64,000 bases of DNA. Source: Campylobacter sp. CCUG 57310 (lineage in GTDB: Bacteria > Campylobacterota > Campylobacteria > Campylobacterales > Campylobacteraceae). A program made the position numbers and the translations under genes. Where the stretch lies: NCBI RefSeq assembly GCF_013201975.1, contig NZ_CP053845.1:434001-498000 (forward strand), given 5' to 3'. Shown one piece after another: positions 26,289 through 35,764 of the stretch; within the stretch, counting starts at the first letter, position 1, and each line of letters begins with the position of its first letter. Below the pieces are notes generated by a model. That model saw nothing but the letters and a program-made list of their open reading frames with translations, was not told the origin of the DNA and searched no databases.

Positions 26289-27274
26289 AATTACAGGATA
26301 AAAAGATAGTTATAACAGGCGGAGCCGGGTTTATAGGCTCAGCGCTTGCGCATCATTTTGATGAAAATTATCCAAGTTGCAAGGTGCTTGTTGTGGATAA
26401 ATTTAGAAGCGATGAGAAATTTAGCAACGGAAATTTAAAGAGTTTTGGGCATTTTAAAAATTTGCTCGGCTTTAAGGGTGAAATTTATGAAGGCGATATC
26501 AACTGCGCTAAAACCCTTGCGATGATAGAGGAGTTTAAGCCCGACATAATCTATCATGAAGCCGCAATCTCAGATACTACCGTAAGAGAGCAGGGCGAGC
26601 TAATGCGAACAAATTTAAACAGCTTTAAGGATCTGCTTGAAATTTGCCTTAAAACGGGTGCTAAAATGATATACGCAAGCTCTGGGGCGACTTACGGAAA
26701 TGTAAAAAGCCCTCAAAAAGTAGGAGAGTGCGAATCGCCAAACAACGTATATGGATTTAGCAAGCTAAAGATGGATCATCTTGGGCAAAAATATGCAAAA
26801 AAAGGCGTTAGCGTCGTTGGGCTTAGGTATTTTAACGTCTATGGTAAAGGCGAGTTTTTTAAGGATAAGACAGCTTCTATGGTGCTGCAATTTGGACTTC
26901 AAATTTTAAGCGGCAAAGCGCCTAGGCTATTTGAAGGAAGCGATAATATAAAAAGAGATTTTGTCTATATCAAAGACATTATAAGCGCAAATTTGCTGGC
27001 TATCAATGCGCCAAGCGGGGTTTATAACGCAGCTACCGGTAAGGCTAGAAGCTTTCAAGATATTGCAGATATATTGCAGCGAGAGCTTGGCGTAAATTTA
27101 GGTAATGAATATATAAAAAATCCTTACGTAAATTCATATCAGTTTCACACGCAAGCAGATATTGAGCCTACTAGAGCCGCTCTTAATTATGAGCCGCAGT
27201 GGAGCCTTGAAGAGGGGATAAAGGACTATATCCCTGAGATAAAGAGAATTTTCAAGGAAGAGATAAATGCGTGA
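26285..27274 (+). CDS. hldD: ADP-L-glycero-D-manno-heptose 6-epimerase
   Basis: Short-chain dehydrogenase-type epimerase that converts ADP-D,D-heptose to the L,D form used in the LOS inner core. Rossmann motif ITGGAGFIGSALA (about 11-23), the catalytic region ASSGATYG with YGFSKLKMD (YxxxK), and a heptose-type C-terminal half. 329 residues. Overlaps gmhB by four bases and hldE by eight, in a four-gene ADP-heptose operon. Confidence 0.94.
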   Translation: MKLQDKKIVITGGAGFIGSALAHHFDENYPSCKVLVVDKFRSDEKFSNGNLKSFGHFKNLLGFKGEIYEGDINCAKTLAMIEEFKPDIIYHEAAISDTTVREQGELMRTNLNSFKDLLEICLKTGAKMIYASSGATYGNVKSPQKVGECESPNNVYGFSKLKMDHLGQKYAKKGVSVVGLRYFNVYGKGEFFKDKTASMVLQFGLQILSGKAPRLFEGSDNIKRDFVYIKDIISANLLAINAPSGVYNAATGKARSFQDIADILQRELGVNLGNEYIKNPYVNSYQFHTQADIEPTRAALNYEPQWSLEEGIKDYIPEIKRIFKEEINA

Positions 27275-28673
27275 TGTTCGAGTTTTAGTCGTTGGCGATT
27301 TGATGCTTGATCACTATATCTGGGGCAGTTGCGATAGAATTTCACCTGAAGCGCCAGTGCAAGTAGTAAAGATCAAAGATGAGAGTAAGAGACTTGGCGG
27401 AGCTGGAAACGTCGTGCTAAATTTGCTCTCTTTGGGCGCTAAAGTGGGAGTAATAAGTGCTGTAGGAAACGATGAGGTAGGCAAAGAGATAGTTGAGATT
27501 ATTAAAAATTTTGGCGCAAAGGATGAGTTTATAAAATTAGAAAACGGGCGTACAAGCTCGATAAAAAGCCGTGTAATGGCTACTCATCAGCAAGTAGTTA
27601 GAATCGATAAAGAAAGCATAGAGGAAATATCTTGCCAAGATGAGCTTGTGAGTGCATTTAAGGCGGTAGTGGCCGATTATGATGTCGTTTTGCTGTCTGA
27701 TTACTGCAAAGGCGTGCTTACTAAAAATATTTGCAAGCAGCTTATAAACGAATCAAATTTGCAAAATAAGCCCGTTTTAATCGATCCAAAAGGCAAAGAC
27801 TACTCAAAGTACTATGGCGCAACGCTTCTAACTCCGAATAAAAAAGAGGCTAGCGAGGCGGTTGGCTTTAGCATAAATAGCGACGAGGATCTTGCAAATG
27901 CCTTAAAAAAGCTAAAGAGCGAGCTAAATTTAACTCATTCGCTTATAACAATTTCAGAAGAAGGGATCGCGCTTTTGCAGGATGATAAAGCTCTTAAATT
28001 TCCGGCATTGGCAAAAGAGGTTTTTGACGTAACCGGTGCGGGAGATACCGTTTTAGCAACGCTTGGATATATGCTTGGGCTTAAAGAAAGCATTGATAAA
28101 GCTATACAAACTGCAAATTTAGCCGCTGCGGTCGTGGTGGCGAAGGTAGGCTCGGCGACGGCTAGTTTTGAAGAGATCAATGAGCTTGTTAAAAACAGCT
28201 CCTCTTTAGGCTTTGAAAATAAGATAAAAACCGCCGACGAGGTTTGCGAACTGCTTAAAAACAGAGGCGATAAAAGGCTTGTTTTTACAAACGGCTGCTT
28301 TGATATCTTGCATGCGGGGCATGTAAAATATCTTGCTAAAGCAAGGGAATTTGGCGATGTTTTGGTTTTGGGTTTAAATTCCGATCGTTCCGTGCGCGAG
28401 CTAAAAGGCAAAGATCGTCCCGTAAATACCGAATTCGACCGAGCTGCGGTGCTTGCGGCACTTGGCGCGGTGGATTATGTGGTGATCTTTGATGAGCCTA
28501 CTCCTATAAATTTAATTTCCATGCTAAGACCAGATGTTTTGGTTAAGGGTGCCGATTACGCAGGCAAAGAGGTCGTGGGAAGCGATATAGTAAGTGAAGT
28601 AAGGCTGGTTGAGTTTGTGCAAGGCAAAAGCACTACAAGTATAATAAACAGGATACAAAATGCAGATAAATGA
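27267..28673 (+). CDS. hldE: Bifunctional heptose-7-phosphate kinase / heptose-1-phosphate adenylyltransferase
   Basis: Two fused domains. The ribokinase-like N-terminal part (about 1-315) has [10 protein letters not shown] and the catalytic [11 protein letters not shown]; the C-terminal cytidylyltransferase-like domain (from about 333) has [17 protein letters not shown] with its HxGH motif. It catalyses the first and last phosphorylation/nucleotidylation steps around gmhB. 468 residues. Overlaps hldD by eight and gmhA by 14 bases. Confidence 0.95.
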   Translation: MRDVRVLVVGDLMLDHYIWGSCDRISPEAPVQVVKIKDESKRLGGAGNVVLNLLSLGAKVGVISAVGNDEVGKEIVEIIKNFGAKDEFIKLENGRTSSIKSRVMATHQQVVRIDKESIEEISCQDELVSAFKAVVADYDVVLLSDYCKGVLTKNICKQLINESNLQNKPVLIDPKGKDYSKYYGATLLTPNKKEASEAVGFSINSDEDLANALKKLKSELNLTHSLITISEEGIALLQDDKALKFPALAKEVFDVTGAGDTVLATLGYMLGLKESIDKAIQTANLAAAVVVAKVGSATASFEEINELVKNSSSLGFENKIKTADEVCELLKNRGDKRLVFTNGCFDILHAGHVKYLAKAREFGDVLVLGLNSDRSVRELKGKDRPVNTEFDRAAVLAALGAVDYVVIFDEPTPINLISMLRPDVLVKGADYAGKEVVGSDIVSEVRLVEFVQGKSTTSIINRIQNADK

Positions 28674-29226
28674 GATGATAAAAAAAGAGCTTGAAGAGCA
28701 TAAAAAGACTGTAGAAGCTATCTTTAAGCTTCAAGATGAGATAAAAAAAGCGTGCGAAATGGCTGTTAGCACGCTTAAAAACGGGGGTAAAATTTTACTT
28801 TGCGGAAACGGCGGAAGTGCAGGCGACGCTCAGCATATAGCAGCCGAGCTTAGCGGCAGATATAAAAAGGAGCGCGCAGGACTTGCAGGTATTGCGCTAA
28901 CTACGGATACATCGGCTCTAACAGCCATAGGAAACGACTACGGATATGAGTTTGTTTTTTCGCGACAGCTTGAAGCTATCGGAAGAAGCGGAGATCTGCT
29001 CATAGCCATATCAACTAGCGGAAATAGCGCAAATGTCATAAAGGCCTTAAAAGCCGCTAACGATATGGGTGTGCGAACCCTTGGGCTTAGCGGTAAAGAC
29101 GGCGGTGCGATGAACGAGTTATGCGAGTTAAATTTGATCATACCTTCAAGCGATACGCCTAGAATTCAAGAGATGCATATTCTCATAGGGCATACTATCT
29201 GCCAAGCTATCGATGATGCTTTTTGA
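28660..29226 (+). CDS. gmhA: Sedoheptulose-7-phosphate isomerase
   Basis: First committed step of ADP-heptose synthesis. SIS-fold protein with [19 protein letters not shown] near residues 46-64 and [15 protein letters not shown]; both are family hallmarks. 188 residues. Last gene of gmhB-hldD-hldE-gmhA and followed by a hairpin terminator. It converges on waaF, the same neighbour relationship as in C. jejuni. Confidence 0.95.
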   Translation: MQINEMIKKELEEHKKTVEAIFKLQDEIKKACEMAVSTLKNGGKILLCGNGGSAGDAQHIAAELSGRYKKERAGLAGIALTTDTSALTAIGNDYGYEFVFSRQLEAIGRSGDLLIAISTSGNSANVIKALKAANDMGVRTLGLSGKDGGAMNELCELNLIIPSSDTPRIQEMHILIGHTICQAIDDAF

Positions 29227-29241
29227 TTTTTAACACTTGAT

Positions 29242-29272
29242 TTTGAGCTAAATTGCTTTATTTTAGCTCAAA
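29242..29272 (+). terminator. Terminator after the ADP-heptose operon
   Basis: Perfect eleven-pair inverted repeat (29242-29252 with 29262-29272, nine-base loop) 15 bases after the gmhA stop. The remaining 140 bases up to the waaF stop show no gene. Confidence 0.7.
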
Positions 29273-29414
29273 TCCTTGCATCGGTTCGGCTTGCAAAGAA
29301 TTACAAAAGAACTCAAAGATTTGATGATTTGTCGATTTTTTGATATGGCTTATAAAAAATTTTAAAATCCGTGACGAATTTTAAATTTACTTTCAGATTG
29401 AATTGGTCCTAAAA

Positions 29415-30368
29415 CTAGGATATTTCTCTTTTTAGCTCTTTGGCGGCTTTGATTACTAAATTCGGAGTTAAATTTTTCATACATTCATGCGTTTTTATCG
29501 GACAAACTCGCTTCATGCAAGGCATGCAGTTTAAATTTAGATGTAAAATTCTTGCGTTTTCGTTTTTCCAAGGACTTGTCTCGTCAAATTTAGTAGGTCC
29601 AAAAAGAGCTATGGTAGGCACTTTGTAAGCGGCTGCTATGTGCATAGGACCGCTATCGTTGGTTATAAATATCCCTCCGATTTCTTTAATCCCTCCGATT
29701 TTTTCGCAAAGCTCTTGTATGCTTGTTTTGCCGGCTAAATTTTGGCATGTGACTCCGTTTGAGGCTAAAATTTGCTCTATTTGCCGGCAAATATCAAGTT
29801 CGCCTTTTCCGCCAAAAATTAAAATTTCAAACTCGTCTTTAAAGTGCAAAGCAACTTTAGCAAAGTAGTTTGGATACCATCTTTTTGCACTTCCGTAGCT
29901 TGCTCCAGGGTTTAGCGCGAGTATTTTTTTCTGAAATTTAAAAGGGGTAAAGTATAGCTTTAGCTCATTTTTTGCTTCTTTTAAATTTAGTGAATTTTGG
30001 ATGAAATTTAAGTATTTTAAGACTTGATGAAGTTGTAAGTTTTGTTTTTTGAACTTAAATTTTTTCTGCGCTTTTAAGCAAAATAGCAAAAAACTGCTTG
30101 CAAAACTACTTCTAAAGCTAATTGCGATATCAAATTCGCCCAAACTCCTAGCCGTTTTAGCTAGAGTTAAAAACCTATTTTTACTATTTTTACTACCGTC
30201 TATGACGATATTTTTGCAGTTTGGATGAGGTCTAAATAGCTCGCATGCCGCAAAAGAGCCAAAAAACGTGATCTTAGCATCGCTAAAATTTGCAACTATG
30301 CTTTCAATTGCGGGCGAACTCATCACCGCATCGCCAAGCCAAGTGGGCAATTCAATGAAGATATGCAC
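29415..30368 (-). CDS. waaF: ADP-heptose:LPS heptosyltransferase II
   Basis: GT9 enzyme that adds the second heptose of the LOS inner core. The N-terminal ELPTWLGDAVMSSPAIESI and the C-terminal ADP-heptose site TNDSGPMHIAAAYKVPTIALFGPT are typical. 317 residues. It forms one boundary of the LOS locus and overlaps the WaaG-like glycosyltransferase gene by 17 bases. Assigned as WaaF rather than WaaC from its neighbour gmhA and from the separate waaC at 39490-40473. Confidence 0.92.
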   Translation of the reverse strand: MHIFIELPTWLGDAVMSSPAIESIVANFSDAKITFFGSFAACELFRPHPNCKNIVIDGSKNSKNRFLTLAKTARSLGEFDIAISFRSSFASSFLLFCLKAQKKFKFKKQNLQLHQVLKYLNFIQNSLNLKEAKNELKLYFTPFKFQKKILALNPGASYGSAKRWYPNYFAKVALHFKDEFEILIFGGKGELDICRQIEQILASNGVTCQNLAGKTSIQELCEKIGGIKEIGGIFITNDSGPMHIAAAYKVPTIALFGPTKFDETSPWKNENARILHLNLNCMPCMKRVCPIKTHECMKNLTPNLVIKAAKELKREIS

Positions 30369-31383
30369 CGATTATCTCCATGGTCTCTTGAGCGTTTTTC
30401 TCTATACTGAAATTTTTAGCGAGCCCAAAGCTCGCGGCTTGGGTTGATGATAAAAATTTAGTGTCGTTAAGTAGTTTTTCTATGACGCTTAGTATGTTTT
30501 CATCGCTTGGCGAACTCATCACAAAATCTTTAGGCAGAATTTCACTGGCTCCGTTTTGAGCGGTAGTGATGACTACGTTTTTGAAGCTAAGTGCTTCCAA
30601 AACGACATTTGAAAAGGGTTCGTATCTGGTTGGAAATATAAAAATATCGCTTGCTTTATAAAATTTCCAGATGTCGTTTCTTGCTCCTAAAAATTTTACT
30701 TTTTTTGCCAAATTTAGCGATTTTGCAAGCTGTTTATAAGTATTGATTTTTTTGTCTTTGCCTATGATTAAGGCTTGAAATCGGCTTTTTAGTTTTGAAA
30801 GCAGATGTAAAAATTCATTCACTCCTTTTCGCTCAAAACCGCTTCCGACAAACAAAATAAGCGGAATATCCGCTCTTATATCAAACTGAATATTTAGCTC
30901 GTTTTTAGCCTCAAGCTTATTAAAATCATCTTGAATTTTAACACCGTTATATATGACCTTTATCTTTTCTTCCGGAATTTCGTAGGTTTGAACTATCTGA
31001 TTTTTTACGAAATTTGAGTTTGCTATGATCTTTTTTGAGTTTTCAAAACAGCGACGCTCAAGGTAGCAATATACCAAATTCAAAGGATTTAAAAGGCTTT
31101 TTTTCTCTTTCATATAGACCTTGTGAACACCGTCTCCTGCGCGGTATATATCAGCGCAACTTACGCGCTCAAGCGAGAAGTAAAACTCGTCGTTTTTGCT
31201 TGAGCAGACTTGAAAGTCATAAATGAGAGCCTTGATCCAAGAGCTTAGAAATTTGGGCGCTTTAAGGCTTTTGATCTGACATTTTATACCTTTTGCTTCA
31301 AGCGTTTCTATGAGGCGAGATAGATAAATTTCAGCTCCGCCGACGACTTTTGGATTAGCTCTTAGGAAGGTTATTTTTTTCAT
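30352..31383 (-). CDS. GT4 glycosyltransferase, WaaG-like, LOS core
   Basis: 343 residues with the GT-B fold. SLERVSCADIYRAGDGVHKVYM is the block typical of WaaG (core glucosyltransferase I), VIYNGVKI precedes the donor domain, and the EX7E element is PTRYEPFSNVVLEALSF. Probably adds a hexose to the heptose region of the core; donor sugar not readable. Overlaps waaF and the next GT9 gene (ATGA), so the locus is translationally coupled here. Confidence 0.8.
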   Translation of the reverse strand: MKKITFLRANPKVVGGAEIYLSRLIETLEAKGIKCQIKSLKAPKFLSSWIKALIYDFQVCSSKNDEFYFSLERVSCADIYRAGDGVHKVYMKEKKSLLNPLNLVYCYLERRCFENSKKIIANSNFVKNQIVQTYEIPEEKIKVIYNGVKIQDDFNKLEAKNELNIQFDIRADIPLILFVGSGFERKGVNEFLHLLSKLKSRFQALIIGKDKKINTYKQLAKSLNLAKKVKFLGARNDIWKFYKASDIFIFPTRYEPFSNVVLEALSFKNVVITTAQNGASEILPKDFVMSSPSDENILSVIEKLLNDTKFLSSTQAASFGLAKNFSIEKNAQETMEIIGAYLH

Positions 31384-32450
31384 GATTGCTTTTTGTCTTT
31401 TATTAAAGAGTTTATGAAATCTAAAATTTTAGTTATCTGACCGGCTGTTAGTTTAAAATACTCATCTGCGTTTGTCTTTGTATCGGTTTTAAAAACCGAC
31501 GAAAAAGGTTTAAGACCGGATTCAATAATTAGTGATTTTTCGTATATCGGACGCTGTTCTTTTGCGTAGCAAGGTCCGATAAAATTTATAGTAGCAACTT
31601 CCATAGTATCTGCTATGTATGAATTCCCGGTATCTGAAGATATATAAAGATCCATCTTTGAGATGTAAAAAGGCAGTTCGCAAAGCGCTATTTTATCAAG
31701 CAAAGAGATGACTTTAGCATTATGCGGAAAGATTAAATCATGCATCAATTTCTCTTCATTTTTTAGACCAAATACGTATATCTCGCACTCAAATTTATCA
31801 AGCGCCCTAAATAACTCATTTAGAGTTTTAGGCGGAATTGTTTTTATTTTATTACCTGCCGTTAGGCTTATGCCTATCTTGAATTTATCGTTATTTTCAA
31901 TGATGGAGTTTTGTGGCACAAAAAGCGGCTTTTGAATTTCTTTTTTGTAAATTTTACTATGATCTTGCAAGTCTATCATTTTTAGGTAGGTATCTATAGT
32001 TAGGTCGTTTAGCGTATGATTTATAAGTTTCATATTAAGACTTAGAAAATCGCTTGAAGTATGCCTGTTGTAGTGCTTTATGGTTGTGCAGTTTTTTGCA
32101 AAGGCAAATTTTGCAAGGAAAAGATTAAGATCATTTGGCATAAGAACATAAATTTGTTCATAATTTTTAAAAAATAGCAAAAAAGCCAATTTAAGCTTAC
32201 CAAAAAGAGATTTTTTGTAATCGTTTATGGCAAATTTTGTCTTTATCCTCTCATCGTAATTAGCAAAAGATAAATTGATCTTATCAAGAACTATATCAAA
32301 CTCTTTAAGATTCTCAAATATAACCGAAGAGTTTGCGTAATCGCCTATTTTGGCCGTTTGAATTATTAGAAATTTGGTAGATTTTCTTCTAAAAAAACTA
32401 AGAGTAAAAAGTAGGGGCAAAAATACAATATAGATAACAAAATAAAGCAA
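31380..32450 (-). CDS. GT9 heptosyltransferase-family protein
   Basis: 356 residues: an N-terminal hydrophobic helix, then a GT9 fold with IIQTAKIGDYANSSV (equivalent to the LGDxL start) and SSDTGNSYIADTMEVATINFIGP near the end. The usual PxH of the donor site is replaced by TGNSYIAD, so substrate preference may differ from WaaF/WaaC. The start is TTG behind GGAGAA. Noticeably A+T-rich and lysine-rich compared with waaF. Confidence 0.75.
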   Translation of the reverse strand: MLYFVIYIVFLPLLFTLSFFRRKSTKFLIIQTAKIGDYANSSVIFENLKEFDIVLDKINLSFANYDERIKTKFAINDYKKSLFGKLKLAFLLFFKNYEQIYVLMPNDLNLFLAKFAFAKNCTTIKHYNRHTSSDFLSLNMKLINHTLNDLTIDTYLKMIDLQDHSKIYKKEIQKPLFVPQNSIIENNDKFKIGISLTAGNKIKTIPPKTLNELFRALDKFECEIYVFGLKNEEKLMHDLIFPHNAKVISLLDKIALCELPFYISKMDLYISSDTGNSYIADTMEVATINFIGPCYAKEQRPIYEKSLIIESGLKPFSSVFKTDTKTNADEYFKLTAGQITKILDFINSLIKDKKQS

Positions 32451-32459
32451 ATTATTCTC

Positions 32460-33557
32460 CTAGCCTGCCAAGTCTTCGTAAATTTTATAGATTTTATTAG
32501 CCATTATATCTTTTGTAAAATTATTTTTTACGAACTCTCTTGCGTTTTTTTCAAATTTATTTCTTTGTTCGTCGTTTTGCAACATTTTTATAAGAGCGAT
32601 CTCTATCTCGTTTTTATCAAAATTAACAAGGCTAAAATTTGAACCGTCATATAAATCCTTAATGCTTCCTACATCGGTTGCGATGCATGCTTTATTCATC
32701 AAAAGAGCTTGCATTAAAGATTGAGGAACTCCTTCGCCGGAGTCTGAAATAAGCATAAAAATATCAAGAGCGTGCAAAAAATTAGCAGGCTCATCGCAAT
32801 GACCTATCATTTTTACATATTCGTCCATATGGTGTTCTTTTATAAAGGCTTTAATATCGTCTTTTTTCGGACCATCTCCTGCGATTACAAAAACAACATC
32901 TTTAAATTTGTCGTGCAGATTTAGTGCGATCTGTAAAAAGACATCGTGGCGCTTAAATGCACGTAAAACCGAAAGCATACCTACATAAATTTTGCCTTTT
33001 TCAAGTCCAAATTTTTGCAAGCATTCATCTTTATCGTAAATTGTAGCATCAAATTTCTTTTCGTCTATGCCGGTGGGTATGGATAAAATTTGATCTTTAT
33101 CTATGCGATTTTCTTTTATCATCGCTTCTTTGACGCTTTCACCGGTTGTAATGATAAAATCTGCAAGAGAATTTATAAAATTCAAACGAGAAGAGTTGAT
33201 TTTGTTTGAAAGATGTCTTGTGCGGATAAATTTTATGCCTGCTATTTTTGCAGCAAGACCTCCAACCCAACTGTCTTTACCGCTGTGAGAGTTGAGTATA
33301 TCTATCTTATTGTTTTTTATAAATTTAATCAGTTGAAAAATAGTCTTAATGTCATAAGATGAGTTAAAGTCAAAATGAGCTACTTGTAAGCCAGCTTGCT
33401 TGGCTTTTTGTGAAATTTTAGCATGGCTTCTGCAAGCGATAAAAATCTCGACTCCGTATTTTTCTTTTAGAGCAAGAGATTCGTTTATTATGCGTATCTC
33501 TTGTCCGCCCCATCCGTCGGACCATTCTGTGTGTAAAATTTTAAATTTTTTATACAT
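32460..33557 (-). CDS. GT4 glycosyltransferase, LOS locus
   Basis: 365 residues with HTEWSDGWGGQEIRI at the N-terminus, IPTGIDEKKF before the donor domain and a C-terminal catalytic element SDSGEGVPQSLMQALLM in which the first glutamate is kept. Same general type as the 35761-36837 gene (shared HTE...GGQ start), so the two are probably paralogues. First gene of this minus-strand subcluster; a divergent promoter region of about 120 bases separates it from the ligase-like gene. Confidence 0.8.
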   Translation of the reverse strand: MYKKFKILHTEWSDGWGGQEIRIINESLALKEKYGVEIFIACRSHAKISQKAKQAGLQVAHFDFNSSYDIKTIFQLIKFIKNNKIDILNSHSGKDSWVGGLAAKIAGIKFIRTRHLSNKINSSRLNFINSLADFIITTGESVKEAMIKENRIDKDQILSIPTGIDEKKFDATIYDKDECLQKFGLEKGKIYVGMLSVLRAFKRHDVFLQIALNLHDKFKDVVFVIAGDGPKKDDIKAFIKEHHMDEYVKMIGHCDEPANFLHALDIFMLISDSGEGVPQSLMQALLMNKACIATDVGSIKDLYDGSNFSLVNFDKNEIEIALIKMLQNDEQRNKFEKNAREFVKNNFTKDIMANKIYKIYEDLAG

Positions 33558-33651
33558 ATTACGGCTTTGTTTTTTAATTTAAAATTTATTTTAACAAAAT
33601 AAGGTAAAAAGTGAAATAAAAATATCTTACTATGTTTTAATAAATTTTAGA

Positions 33652-33657
33652 TATAAT
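33652..33657 (+). promoter_or_regulatory. Probable -10 element of the O-antigen-ligase-like gene
   Basis: TATAAT in TTTAGATATAATCC, 21 bases upstream of the TTG start and just before an AGGAGA site. Confidence 0.5.
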
Positions 33658-33678
33658 CCAAATCTTTTAGGAGATATC

Positions 33679-34959
33679 TTGAACACAAAAATAGCTATTA
33701 ATTATATTGAAAATACGGTAATAACACTACTTTTTATATTTTTTATCACAGAGCATCATGTTGAATTTACGGCAGTTAAAAATATCTCTCTTTATCTTGC
33801 CTTGTTGCTTGGTTTAAGTTTGATTTTTACGAATTTTGAAAGACGAATTTCAAATATAAAATCAAATTTTTTAAATGCCAAATTTGAACTTTCTTTTCTT
33901 GGTGTTTTTGTTGCGTATGCTTTTATTGTCTCGTTATTTCCTTATAGTTATGAGTATGACTCTTTTAAAAACGCATTTAAAGAGTTTGGGCGTGGAATTG
34001 CTTTTTTATTGATTATTTTAATTTTGGCAGATGACAATAAAAATAAAGATAAAATTTTCTTCTATAGTATTTTGGCTGCATTTTTTTGCATCACTATTTA
34101 TTATTGCTATCCTCTTTTTAGCGAGTTTGACAAAATTTCAAGCGCTAATTTTGAGGAGGGAAGGATTATAAATCGAAAATATGCTCTTTTTTCAGATAGA
34201 TTTATGGTTTTTGTCCTTATTGCTATTTTGCTTTTTAGGCAATATTGGCTTAAATCTTTAGCTATTGTGTTTTGTTTGCTAGTTGTTGTGATGGATATAT
34301 TTACGGGAGCTAGAGGAAGTTGGCTAAGCGTTTTTGTAAGCTTTGTCTTGCTGTTTGTAGCTTTATTTTTTAGCTCTTATAAGGAGTTTTTAAAAGCTAA
34401 TTTTAAAAAAATAGCTGCTATTTGTATTGTTGCAACGGCTCTACTTGGATTTATATTTGCTAATTCGTCTGTTTTTATATATAAATTTTCTCAAGGAACC
34501 TACAGTTCCGGGCGCGATCTTATCTTAAAAGAGAGATTGCCGATGCTTTTTAGTAGCGATAGGGTGTTTGTGGGTCTTGGGTATGGACCTGAGCTTTACG
34601 ATCAGTTTTTAAGCGATAAGATGGATGAAATCGGAATCGAGTTTTCTATGATGCAGATGTATGATTCAAGGAGGCATTGGTTTAACGATGAGCCATTTTT
34701 CATCGGAAACTATTACTATTTTGGAGTTATCGGCACTGCGGCTTTATTTTTGGCATTTATTTCGTTGTTAATATCTTCTTTTAAAGAATTTAGAAGAACT
34801 CAAAATCTGTTATTTTTAGGAGTTTTTATATCTACAATTTCGTATTTTGGCATAAGAGGACTTTTTGAAACTTACAATCTTAGAATTTTATATCTTTTTT
34901 ATATGATAGGCTTTTTTGTGCTGATTAAAGCAAAATTTTCAAACCCTAGCAAAACGTAA
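33679..34959 (+). CDS. O-antigen ligase/polymerase (WaaL/Wzy-like) membrane protein
   Basis: 426 residues, ten or more membrane helices and one large periplasmic loop (about 270-345). TGARGSWLSVF is the conserved GxRGxW-like block of the WaaL (Wzy_C) family, and a periplasmic loop with RRHWFNDEPF holds a histidine. Ligases move an undecaprenyl-linked glycan onto lipid A-core. It is the only plus-strand gene between waaF and waaC and converges on the deacetylase gene. The start is TTG with a good AGGAGA site. It could equally be a Wzy polymerase. Confidence 0.75.
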   Translation: MNTKIAINYIENTVITLLFIFFITEHHVEFTAVKNISLYLALLLGLSLIFTNFERRISNIKSNFLNAKFELSFLGVFVAYAFIVSLFPYSYEYDSFKNAFKEFGRGIAFLLIILILADDNKNKDKIFFYSILAAFFCITIYYCYPLFSEFDKISSANFEEGRIINRKYALFSDRFMVFVLIAILLFRQYWLKSLAIVFCLLVVVMDIFTGARGSWLSVFVSFVLLFVALFFSSYKEFLKANFKKIAAICIVATALLGFIFANSSVFIYKFSQGTYSSGRDLILKERLPMLFSSDRVFVGLGYGPELYDQFLSDKMDEIGIEFSMMQMYDSRRHWFNDEPFFIGNYYYFGVIGTAALFLAFISLLISSFKEFRRTQNLLFLGVFISTISYFGIRGLFETYNLRILYLFYMIGFFVLIKAKFSNPSKT

Positions 34960-34963
34960 GAAA

Positions 34964-35764
34964 TTACTTAAATTTCCTATTTCTAAAATTAGAATACAGA
35001 TTGCCGATTATAGGCGTTGAGTATATCTTTAGCTTCTTTTTAACTCTAAAGATATAGGTTTTGTCGTCTTTTGAGTTGTTTGATATGTCTATGCGACGAA
35101 TTTTAAATTTATCATCGCCCACGCAGTATCCACCATCAATAACACTAAAGGCGAAGTCGTATTTGGATTTTTTGATTAATCCCATTGAAGTTTCGTTAAA
35201 GTGCCCTTTTGGCCAGCAGAAACCAAACTCTTTTTTATTTGGAAAAATTTCTTTGATTTTTTCTTGCGAGCGCTCTAGCTCATTTTTTATGCGCGCTTCA
35301 TCATTATTTTTGCAAGAAAAATGTGTTGCAGTGTGACTATCGAATTCAAAGAGCCCGCTATCTCTCATCTCATAAATTTCATCTAAAGTTAAGAAATGCT
35401 CCAAATCTTCCTTATAGTCAATTTTAAAGTGAGGCTTTAATGTAAAATCAAAATTTTGGCGTTTAAATTTGCTTATATTGTCTGTAATCAAAAAGCAAAC
35501 CGCAGGAATTTGAAGTTCTTTAAGGATTGGAAAAGCAAATTTGTAATTATCAAAATATCCGTCGTCAAAAGTTAGCAGCACACTCTTTCTTCTAGGATTT
35601 TTACGCTCAAACAATATATCTTTAAACTCACGGTAGTTTATAAATTTAAATCCCATATTGCAAATTTCTTGCAGTGTTTTTTCAAAAAGCTCAGGCGTTA
35701 TCGTAAGATCGTCTTTGATAGGAGCGCAATGGTGCATGGTTAAAATACAAACAGGATGTGTCAT
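34964..35764 (-). CDS. Polysaccharide deacetylase (NodB/CE4) family protein
   Basis: 266 residues. Motif 1 is TFDDGYFDN, with the catalytic and metal-binding aspartates, motif 2 is HTATH (metal histidines), and FCWPKGHFNET resembles motif 3. No signal peptide, so it acts in the cytoplasm or as a membrane-associated enzyme, probably removing an acetyl group from an N-acetylated core sugar. ATGA overlap with the GT4 gene downstream; it lies in the LOS locus opposite the ligase-like gene. Confidence 0.82.
   Translation of the reverse strand: MTHPVCILTMHHCAPIKDDLTITPELFEKTLQEICNMGFKFINYREFKDILFERKNPRRKSVLLTFDDGYFDNYKFAFPILKELQIPAVCFLITDNISKFKRQNFDFTLKPHFKIDYKEDLEHFLTLDEIYEMRDSGLFEFDSHTATHFSCKNNDEARIKNELERSQEKIKEIFPNKKEFGFCWPKGHFNETSMGLIKKSKYDFAFSVIDGGYCVGDDKFKIRRIDISNNSKDDKTYIFRVKKKLKIYSTPIIGNLYSNFRNRKFK

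Noticed and set aside
27935-28411. 158-codon open frame antisense to hldE
   Set aside because: Fully inside a clearly coding gene on the other strand, serine-rich, no start signals; a shadow frame.
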